A stretch of 64,000 nt of DNA from Pisaster brevispinus (taxonomy: Eukaryota > Echinodermata > Asteroidea > Forcipulatida > Asteriidae). Shown one piece after another: positions 60,601 to 64,000 of the stretch (positions are counted from its first letter, which is position 1; each line of letters starts with the position of its first letter). The notes under the pieces are model-generated. The model saw nothing but the letters and a program-made list of their open reading frames with translations. It was not told where the DNA came from and made no database searches. The DNA is taken from contig JAMKCF010000015.1 of NCBI GenBank assembly GCA_023634235.1, positions 12,558,087-12,622,086 on the forward strand, read 5' to 3'. The position numbers and the translations under genes were made by a program.

Positions 60601-60932
60601 TTGCTGTTAAACAAGTGTGAAAAGTCACAACTATTTGGCTCATCATGAAAGGTTTTTATCCTATAAAGAAGACTTGGTTACTTTGCAAAGACAGACGTTG
60701 GAATCATTGCTGGGTTTTCAGATTTGGTGTTGGTATTTAATGCACAGCGCTTAGGCTAGATGTTTAGCATTTAAGACTTTTAAACTGTTTACAAGGACAA
60801 AGTTACAACATCGTGTACATGCATGGGGATACAAGGACTGATGATGAGAACTTATTGAAGTGAAGTGTCAAGATAACACTTACGGTGTTTTTTCTGCAAT
60901 GGTAGATTGACTGGAATACTGGCTCCTGAAAC
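29343..60932 (-). CDS. ADAMTS2/3/14-type procollagen N-proteinase, all but first exon(s)
   Basis: Twenty-two exons with mutually consistent phases give 3663 nt, that is 1220 residues plus TAG. Secreted zinc endopeptidase; vertebrate ADAMTS2/3/14 remove procollagen N-propeptides in the matrix. Order (residues counted from the first visible exon): propeptide 1-235 with furin site SERQRRR at 229-235; metalloprotease from 236 with HEAGHVFGMEHD at 382-393 and Met-turn SIMAP; disintegrin-like about 480-525; TSR1 536-588; Cys-rich to about 700; spacer; TSR2; Thr/Pro linker about 904-1020; TSR3; TSR4; PLAC 1146-1177; 11-lysine tract and basic tail. Family choice rests on the [10 protein letters not shown]...CRLTC and YEYRLC regions and on the 3 C-terminal TSRs plus PLAC. 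The signal peptide exon was not found. The mucin-like linker is not usual for this subfamily. Confidence 0.92.
30340..30450. repeat. T-rich low-complexity tract in ADAMTS intron
   Basis: TTTTATTTTATTT-like runs ending in a T run and eight G. Confidence 0.9.
31039..31180 (-). CDS. ADAMTS exon: TSR4 body
   Basis: [17 protein letters not shown] through [14 protein letters not shown], a thrombospondin type 1 repeat joined to WSIGDWSS of the previous exon. 142 nt, acceptor TTTGCAG, donor GTAGGT. Confidence 0.92.
31285..31545 (-). mobile_element. tRNA-derived SINE, family A
   Basis: On the minus strand the head reads GGGCTGGATAGCTCAGTTGG, GCGCCGG, then GGTTCAAGTCCCGC, closing with an acceptor-like CTCCAGTC. 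The body includes TATTGACTAATT..AGGGAGACC and GTGTGATCCCTGGCTACACG. Two further copies form the palindrome at 45107-45515. The anticodon loop lacks a T before the anticodon, so this is not a working tRNA gene. Confidence 0.8.
31690..32275 (-). CDS. ADAMTS exon: Thr/Pro-rich linker and TSR3
   Basis: 586 nt. About 115 residues of threonine, proline and glutamine repeats ([11 protein letters not shown] type) precede [20 protein letters not shown], then [11 protein letters not shown] and RQDCNRGPC of TSR3, and the start of TSR4. The repeats look like a mucin-type O-glycosylated stalk. Vertebrate ADAMTS2/3/14 have no comparable block between TSR2 and TSR3. Confidence 0.9.
32440..32810 (-). mobile_element. 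probable tRNA-headed SINE, family E
   Basis: On the minus strand it starts GGTGGCATGGGTGGCTAGTG and carries CTGGTTCGATTCCTG, a B-box-like motif. The body has no coding signal. No second copy was seen in the window, so the call is tentative. Confidence 0.45.
33088..33223 (-). CDS. ADAMTS exon: TSR2 second half
   Basis: Begins [19 protein letters not shown] and ends [11 protein letters not shown]. The acceptor GGTATAG at 33224 is chosen over a CCAG 23 bp further in, because only it keeps the frame from the previous phase 1 donor. 136 nt. Confidence 0.85.
33394..33601 (-). CDS. ADAMTS exon: spacer end and TSR2 start
   Basis: [20 protein letters not shown] closes the spacer. A Pro-rich stretch is followed by [18 protein letters not shown], the start of TSR2. 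Donor G/GTTGGT. 208 nt. Confidence 0.88.
33630..34055 (-). mobile_element. tRNA-Ser/Leu-headed SINE, family C, with ATT tail
   Basis: The minus strand begins GGCGTGTCATGGCCGAGCGG (A box) and has GGGTTCGAGTCCCGGTCGTG (B box), then a body related to 54960-55330. It ends in GCGCTATACAAATACG-like sequence and an (ATT)n tail at 33635-33665. Confidence 0.82.
34229..34383 (-). CDS. ADAMTS exon: spacer
   Basis: [15 protein letters not shown] through [16 protein letters not shown], a typical spacer strand set (LALR, YILN, GPL). 155 nt, phase 1 to phase 0. Confidence 0.9.
34716..34796 (-). CDS. ADAMTS exon: spacer start
   Basis: [19 protein letters not shown], the start of the spacer with the PAGAR motif. 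81 nt, donor G/GTGAGT. Confidence 0.92.
36180..37568. repeat. 26 bp minisatellite in ADAMTS intron, about 53 units
   Basis: Unit TGATCAAGTT-TCTTTGATGAAGATAC with recurrent variants (TGATCTAG, TGATCAGG, GAAGCTAC). It lies between the spacer exon at 34796 and the Cys-rich exon at 37651. The 78-codon minus-strand frame across it is an artefact: 26 is not a multiple of 3. Confidence 0.95.
37651..37771 (-). CDS. ADAMTS exon: Cys-rich domain end
   Basis: [20 protein letters not shown] then [10 protein letters not shown], the GCD...DxCGxCxGDxxxC signature. 121 nt, donor A/GTAAGA. Confidence 0.93.
38130..38440 (+). pseudogene. 3' end of a CR1/L2-type LINE
   Basis: One frame reads [20 protein letters not shown] and [20 protein letters not shown] then HLF, the usual C terminus of CR1-like reverse transcriptases. 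The 3' UTR follows with GCCTTGAGCACCTTTGGTGG. 5'-truncated, opposite in orientation to the ADAMTS gene. Confidence 0.75.
38465..38690 (-). pseudogene. C-terminal fragment of a non-LTR reverse transcriptase
   Basis: The minus strand reads [20 protein letters not shown] then [17 protein letters not shown] and a stop, a common terminus of non-LTR retrotransposon proteins (GALG...LLGTARILR). It begins only about 15-40 bp past an ADAMTS splice donor at 38702. Confidence 0.68.
38703..38836 (-). CDS. ADAMTS exon: Cys-rich domain first part
   Basis: [40 protein letters not shown]. Two acceptors lie 11 nt apart: CCATAG before AAACC, and TTACAG before TGTAG. Only the outer one (38836) matches the phase 1 donor of the preceding exon, giving [14 protein letters not shown]. 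134 nt. Confidence 0.86.
39425..42006 (-). repeat. 56 bp minisatellite derived from an ADAMTS exon end, about 46 units
   Basis: Read on the minus strand, each unit is TCACTCACAGAGCAACAACT, CACTCATGGTTCCCATTTGA, GAATAGAAACA, GTAAG. The first 51 bases are the 3' end of the coding exon 41956-42067. The last five are the start of its splice donor. The exon-proximal unit (41951-42006) is the real exon end; the rest lies in the intron. Variants include TCTAATGG for TCAAATGG, and shorter units near 39430-40030. Confidence 0.9.
41956..42067 (-). CDS. ADAMTS exon: TSR1/Cys-rich junction, parent of the minisatellite
   Basis: [17 protein letters not shown] then [20 protein letters not shown], the DFREEQC and W-x-P segment between TSR1 and the Cys-rich domain in ADAMTS2/3/14. 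112 nt, acceptor TTTTAG, donor AACA/GTAAGTC at 41955. That donor is repeated in almost every following 56 bp unit, so several alternative donors are possible. The first is chosen because it keeps phase and domain continuity. Confidence 0.85.
43604..43667 (-). CDS. ADAMTS exon: TSR1 end
   Basis: [20 protein letters not shown] plus K. 64 nt. It completes the codon GC/G from the previous exon (CDNPA-PSHGG). Confidence 0.9.
43815..44210 (+). repeat. dispersed repeat X, copy 2
   Basis: Matches 15880-16465 in the same order with shorter spacing. Lies in the intron between the two TSR1 exons. Confidence 0.7.
44335..44474 (-). CDS. ADAMTS exon: disintegrin-like end and TSR1
   Basis: [46 protein letters not shown]. 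Acceptor GTGTGTAG. A second CAG 29 nt inside would break the frame. 140 nt. Confidence 0.92.
44908..45021 (-). CDS. ADAMTS exon: disintegrin-like
   Basis: [20 protein letters not shown] then [16 protein letters not shown], the CHQLWC and LDGTPC signatures. 114 nt, phase 0 at both ends. Confidence 0.93.
45107..45515. mobile_element. palindromic pair of family A SINEs
   Basis: A minus-oriented tRNA head (45107-45203) and body run into a plus-oriented body and head (45425-45510). The arms of roughly 145 bp are near-perfect inverted copies: CTCCCTATTAGTCAATATCT against AGATATTGACTAATAGGGAG, and AGTCAGAAGCCATGCAACC against GTTGCATGGCTTCTGACT. The spacer is about 110 bp. Located in the 6.9 kb ADAMTS intron. 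Confidence 0.85.
46074..46446. mobile_element. hAT-like MITE, CAGGGCTCGAA ends
   Basis: Left end CAGGGCTCGAATTT, right end AATTTCGAGCCCTG, inverted copies. CAGGG termini are usual in hAT elements. The interior has the GGACCGCCGGCCCGAGGCCA block shared with 50308-50630. Confidence 0.75.
48480..48905. repeat. degenerate minisatellite, unit about 39-40 bp
   Basis: Repeats of TTGGATCTTGGATCTCAAGG, AATTAAATCTTGTCTGAATC with many changes, about 10 units. Intronic. Confidence 0.85.
50308..50630. mobile_element. hAT-like MITE, second copy, left end missing
   Basis: Shares GGACCGCCGGCCCGAGGCCA, CCAGTAAACTCATGACC, AAGTCCGGCGGTCTTGTGTT and the right end AATTTGAGGCCTGA with 46074-46446. Confidence 0.72.
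51105..51300 (-). mobile_element. tRNA-derived SINE, family B
   Basis: GTGGGATTCGAAGCCACGAC is the complement of the B box. ACCACTAGACCACTGAGCTA is the complement of the A-box region. The body has TGCATACTCGGTGCTCTCTC. More diverged than other copies. Confidence 0.72.
51942..52074 (-). CDS. ADAMTS exon: end of metalloprotease / disintegrin-like start
   Basis: [44 protein letters not shown]. The CLxDxP and Y-x-x-x-x-QC-x-x-x-FG pattern is standard for the family. 133 nt. Confidence 0.93.
52205..52595. mobile_element. inverted pair of family B SINE sequence
   Basis: A minus-oriented copy (52205-52400) is followed by a plus-oriented body (52490-52600). CCGATGTGTGTTAGCACTGT pairs with ACAGTGCTAACACACATCGG; GATGTTAATTTTGCATCGAG (52440) pairs with CGATGCAAAATTAACATC (52588). 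This makes a hairpin-forming unit like that at 54165-54435. Confidence 0.78.
52700..52945 (+). mobile_element. tRNA-headed SINE, family D
   Basis: The head GGTTGGTGTAGTGGTATCTT and CCCCGGTTCAAATCCCACCG gives A and B boxes. The body has GGGTGGGTTTTCCCTGGAAT and ends AATAAATGAAATGAAATC. One copy seen. Confidence 0.7.
53149..53292 (-). CDS. ADAMTS exon: metalloprotease, third zinc ligand and Met-turn
   Basis: [47 protein letters not shown]. It supplies the last His of the zinc site and the Met-turn SIMAP. 144 nt; it splits the HEXXH...H motif with the next upstream exon at GT/G (Val). Confidence 0.95.
53762..53904. mobile_element. MITE with TTCACAAAG-type inverted ends
   Basis: GGGGTCGAATTTCACAAAG and CTTTGTGAAATCGTCC at the ends, interior GTCCTAACTTAGGACTAGTC palindromes. 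Same family as 14636-14758. Confidence 0.78.
54165..54435. mobile_element. inverted pair of family B SINE sequence
   Basis: A minus copy with GGGTGGGATTCGAACCCACG joins directly (CTTACCAACTTTTTCACAGA) to a plus-oriented body from 54320. CCGAGTTCTGTGAAAAA pairs with TTTTTCACAGAACTCGG, and the outer CACCGATGTGTGTTAGCACT pairs with AGTGCTAACACACATCAGTG. Confidence 0.78.
54601..54706 (-). CDS. ADAMTS exon: metalloprotease, HEXXH
   Basis: [35 protein letters not shown] plus GT. It provides the catalytic Glu and two of the three zinc histidines. 106 nt, donor GTAAGT. Confidence 0.95.
54960..55330 (+). mobile_element. tRNA-Ser/Leu-headed SINE, family C, plus
   Basis: The head GTGGCCGAGTGGTTTAGAGC with a long variable arm, B box GGGTTCGAATCCCGGTCATG. 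The body is CTTGAGCAAGATACTTTACT, GGGGTATAAATGGGTACCTG, GAGCGCCACGGCAGCCCGGG, GCGCTATATAAGAAC, and an (ATT)n-like tail. Confidence 0.88.
55600..55960 (-). mobile_element. tRNA-Ser/Leu-headed SINE, family C, minus
   Basis: Complement of the preceding element, head at 55955, tail AATAATAATAATAA at 55600. With 54960-55330 it forms an inverted pair about 270 bp apart inside one ADAMTS intron. Confidence 0.88.
55978..56125 (-). CDS. ADAMTS exon: metalloprotease
   Basis: [39 protein letters not shown]. The C-x-W and HHD-x-A-x-x-x-TR motifs are standard for the domain. 148 nt. Confidence 0.94.
56517..56600 (-). CDS. ADAMTS exon: metalloprotease
   Basis: [28 protein letters not shown]. 84 nt, phase 0 at both ends; matches the V..ly.d.S.G..I...lvrlilL strand of ADAMTS proteases. 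Confidence 0.92.
57189..57391 (-). CDS. ADAMTS exon: furin site and protease start
   Basis: After SSSERQRRR comes [20 protein letters not shown], then [16 protein letters not shown]. The basic motif marks propeptide removal; [11 protein letters not shown] opens the catalytic domain. 203 nt. Confidence 0.95.
57917..58070 (-). CDS. ADAMTS exon: propeptide
   Basis: [16 protein letters not shown] and [15 protein letters not shown], the usual end of the M12B propeptide (G.i.iGdEeyfIEPL, H.iYr). 154 nt. Confidence 0.94.
58155..58890. repeat. five-copy tandem repeat, unit about 147 bp, in ADAMTS intron
   Basis: Units start near 58158, 58307, 58465, 58605 and 58751. Each holds AAGAAGAAAAAGTTGAGGAT, CTGCATATCATTTCACTTCA and ACTATTTCTTTCAGACAAGA. 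Some units lack the AGCATCTGACAAACA part. Non-coding. Confidence 0.9.
58969..59384 (-). CDS. ADAMTS exon: propeptide main part
   Basis: 416 nt. [10 protein letters not shown] opens the M12B propeptide. GRSRYRRSA is a second basic site. [20 protein letters not shown] and [20 protein letters not shown] are hallmark propeptide segments; the latter contains the inhibitory-type Cys. Confidence 0.94.
59385..60883. other. ADAMTS intron
   Basis: 1.5 kb with no repeats or frames of note. Confidence 0.6.
60884..60932 (-). CDS. ADAMTS exon: small propeptide exon
   Basis: 49 nt reading [16 protein letters not shown] and one base that completes His with the next exon. A second CAG acceptor 7 nt inside is possible but would change frame upstream. 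It carries no Met or signal peptide, so at least one earlier exon is needed. Confidence 0.6.
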
Positions 60933-62203
60933 CTGAAAGGAAAAACAATTGATAGATTAAAACTTTATTTGTACATGACAACAACATTCCTGGTAGACTT
61001 TTGAGGAAAGTTCAATGTGAGACTAAAACATCTTTTCTCTGTAAAGATTAATAGTGAAGATCAATAATATAAACAGGATCTTATTTTAATCTCTTTCTTT
61101 TTCAAGGCCTATGTAATGTAAACAAGAGATATTAGTTACACTCAGGATTTTGAAAAATTACATATTTCCCGATAACAAAATCAAGATGTCAGATTCAAGG
61201 ACAACTTTTGATTAAATGCCTTTCCACAAATTTACAGGCTTTCTACTCAATCATTTACTGAATGGATAGCATTTTCCTAGAAACCTGGCATAAATATTTA
61301 GCTTTGAAAGTCAACAGGACAACTGAACACAAAATTAACTCATCAAACATTCAAACTCAGTGGCTAGACAACTTCCTGAGATTGGCTTAAACTATCAAAC
61401 AATTCCACGAACCAGTTGAAACACAAATTAATGCAACTGCCAATAAACTCTTCTTTCAGTGGTTTTTAGTTTTCCCATGGCAAAGATTAAAGGAGAACTT
61501 ATGTTAACGACAACAAGACCACTGTCATACAAATGAAGACAACTTCCTGACATAATGTTCAAGGGAAACAGTCAACATAGTTTGGTTGTACCATTTTGTA
61601 CTATTCCCTTTTAAAAGGAACAGCTGGCCTTTAAATCTCATATAATTGGTACCACGCGGAGAACAACATTGACATGACCTTATCATCTCACTGTTTGTCT
61701 AAGTACCAGTATGTGCAAGACACAGCATTGACCACATTAAATTGGATCAGTTGAAAAGTAGGTGCTTTAAAGAAAGGTCATTGACTGATCTGTGTTCCCT
61801 ATCTTGTCCTTGAAATGCAAGACCAAAGGATGGAGGGCCTGAAAAACACATTCCATGATTAATGAAGTGAAAATCACCTGGAAATTACAAGTTTTTTCAT
61901 GATCTGATGTAAGGAGGGATAGCCTTCAAAATAGCAACTTCATAATGTGCTTACCTTAATAATTAATTCTTAGTGATAGTCCTGGAAAATCTTTCAGCTT
62001 ACAGCAATTTCACAGAAACGTGCAAGCCACAAGAAAATTATTCATAGCATGACACTTTATCCTACTGTTTCTTCAAACACCTGTTGGCTTAAGACCAAAG
62101 TCCCAGGTTACAGTGTTGGTGTAAAATATGTTTTTATACCAACAGTGTTGGTGTAAAATGTAAGACTTTGGGCAAGTAAAACAAATGCACCAATTGATTA
62201 AAC

Positions 62204-62370
62204 TTGTTTGTTTGTTTGTTTGTTTGTTTGTTTGTTTGTTTGTTTGTTTGTTTGTTTGTTTGTTGGGGTGTTGGGGTGTTTGTTTGTTTTTGGGGGTTTT
62301 TTTTTTGTTTGTTTGTTGGGGTTTTGGGGTGTTGGGGTGTTTGTTTGTTTTTTTGGTCGGTTGGTTTGGG
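62204..62370. repeat. (GTTT)n microsatellite and G/T-rich tract
   Basis: About 14 GTTT units followed by a TTTG/GGGGTG mixture. Open frames on both strands here are repeat artefacts. Confidence 0.95.
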
Positions 62371-63371
62371 GGGGGGTTTCAAGAAGGAAAGACAAATTGC
62401 TGGCCTTGTAGATCTTAGATGTGTAAAATATGGGTAAATTAAATAAATTGTAGAAAAGAATTGTGCAAAGGTGAAGCGAAAATATGTTAAAAAGTTAGTC
62501 TTTCGGGAAAAATAAATTTTCTTTTTATTGTAAAAATTGTAAAGGGATGCAGCTTCAAAAAGGATGTGGGTGGGGATGATAAAATTGTCTTTTTACTTGG
62601 TCTTTGTGACATAATTGTTTTATAGCAAACTTCAAAATGACAATCCATAAAGGACAAAGTAGAGAATTGACAACTGTCTTCTCAGTGAAAAATGACGTCA
62701 TTCTGTTAGAGCTCACTGATTATGATCTTTCTATACCACTACCATATGACAGGAACTAATTTTTCTTACAAAGACAATGATGTAATTATTATCCACAATA
62801 AATACTCAGGAAATAAGGACTTGGACAACTTTTTAAGAGCAAATTGCATTTGGGGACACCCCAACCTTGCATGGCTCCACTTGTCCTGGTACAAGTGGTA
62901 ACCATTCAATCTAACCAGAAACACATGGTTCTTGGTGGGGAACCTTGCAGATCAGTACAATCAGTTGCAATTTGCGTAATGCTATTAAATGGCAGTTTTT
63001 TAAAGAAAACAAACCAGGGCTGTGAGGTATGAGGTATCATGATGACAAGACAACATGTGACAAAGGCTGTTTGAAAACAACGACAAATTTCAAGATACAA
63101 TTACTTGTAAAGGAAAATTTTTTCACAAATTTCACTGTACCCCCAATATTACCCATGACAGGTGGCCCATACTTGTTTGAAGAAATTAGGTCACTAATTT
63201 TGTGTTGTTTCTGTGTGCCATTATTTCTAACAGAAGAATTCCCCAACCAAAATTCTATAAAAACATCTCCCCAACTTTCACTCTTGGCTTCGACTACTCC
63301 TTCAGACTTTCCCTTACGCAAGAGACTATCCTCTCACATACCTACAACTATGAGGTACCTCTGTAACAACT

Positions 63372-63522
63372 GGGGTCGATTTCACAAAGCGCTAAGATTC
63401 ATCTTAAGATGAGTTGTCAGTATCATCATAGTAATTTGTATTGTGACATCACACTTTGCTTAGCAAATTAGGAATGATTTGGAGTTAAGATCAATCTTAA
63501 CTTTTTGTGAAATCGAGCCCCG
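63372..63522. mobile_element. MITE, GGGGTCGATTTCACAAA ends
   Basis: Left end GGGGTCGATTTCACAAAG and right end TTTTTGTGAAATCGAGCCCC are inverted copies; subterminal AAGATTCATCTTAAGATGAG and TTAAGATCAATCTTAA are palindromic. Related in its ends to 14636 and 53762. Confidence 0.75.
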
Positions 63523-64000
63523 TATTGATAGAACTCATCTCATAAAGACATAATCAAAAATGATCAGAACCATGTTTCAAATTCTTCAGTCATCATCACC
63601 TAACACTCCTCCCCGCTCCCACGAACAGGATTCCGTTAACAGAGAAATTAGAGTTCATTTATACATGTTGAGTTCATTTATACCTGTTGATGCTTCCCGT
63701 TATACCTTAACTTTCACCCATGGATGGTCTCACTCACAGGTTCATCATTTATCACCCTTTTTTTAAAACTATTATTTGCTTTCAAACATTTTGACAATCT
63801 TTAACATGTTTAAACGAAACCTGTTTGGAGACGAGCAGAGTATTCTGTTGGAATTGGAAACGTCGAGACCACACCGGGGTTTTTTTTCAGAGCCAACACT
63901 CCTCCCAAAAGAGATTTTACACTTGAATGTACACACGCAAGTTTACTAATTAATAGTTACTTCTAAACCTCCTTGGTTCTGCTTCCAAGTCCAAGATAAA

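Larger units (their letters stand above)
60933..64000. other. upstream of the first recognised ADAMTS exon
   Basis: No signal-peptide exon could be identified on the minus strand here; the ADAMTS start probably lies beyond the window. The stretch holds the GTTT microsatellite at 62204-62370 and a MITE at 63372-63522, otherwise nothing recognised. Confidence 0.5.

Noticed and set aside
62134..62437. Frames of Cys/Leu/Phe or Thr/Asn/Lys repeats
   Set aside because: Direct translation of the (GTTT)n microsatellite.

Overview
The window is animal (metazoan) nuclear DNA: AT-rich, intron-rich and crowded with repeats. The genes point to a deuterostome marine invertebrate. An echinoderm is my best guess from the ADAMTS and BOLA1 sequence style and the repeat mix, but the sequence alone cannot prove it. 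There are no bacterial operons. Most open frames of 60-100 codons are chance or come from tandem repeats.

Layout. (1) 1-4189, minus: the 5' part of a BEL/Pao LTR retrotransposon whose gag-pol frame is open for 1200 codons and runs off the window. (2) 4307-14570, plus: a diverged tandem duplication of a small secreted gene ending in an F5/8 type C (discoidin) domain. Copy 1 has lost its front next to the BEL insertion. Copy 2 has a signal-peptide exon, but no exon for the first half of the discoidin domain was found. (3) 18850-20716: a nested foldback complex built from six copies of a ~95 bp element rich in GTTGGGAC. (4) 20776-23221, plus: BOLA1, three exons, 153 codons, a mitochondrial iron-sulfur factor. 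(5) 25155-28405: a Penelope-like fragment and a 56 bp minisatellite of about 2.6 kb. (6) 29343-60932, minus: 22 exons of an ADAMTS2/3/14-type procollagen N-proteinase. The spliced length is 3663 nt, 1220 residues plus stop. All exon phases agree, and only the signal-peptide exon is missing. (7) 60933-64000: no exon recognised.

The ADAMTS protein reads in order: propeptide, furin site, zinc protease with HEAGHVFGMEHD, disintegrin-like module, TSR1, Cys-rich, spacer, TSR2, an unusual Thr/Pro mucin-like linker, TSR3, TSR4, PLAC, and a polylysine basic tail. BOLA1 and ADAMTS converge on the 25.6-29.3 kb minisatellite region.

The most striking observation is at 39425-42006. A minisatellite of about 46 units of 56 bp appears to have grown out of the 3' end of an ADAMTS coding exon. 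Each unit is 51 bp of exon plus the GTAAG of its splice donor, so the gene carries dozens of copies of one exon end with its 5' splice site. Other notable structures are palindromic tRNA-derived SINE pairs, several MITE families, a pogo-like element lying exactly at the junction of a 100 bp tandem duplication, and a 26 bp minisatellite.
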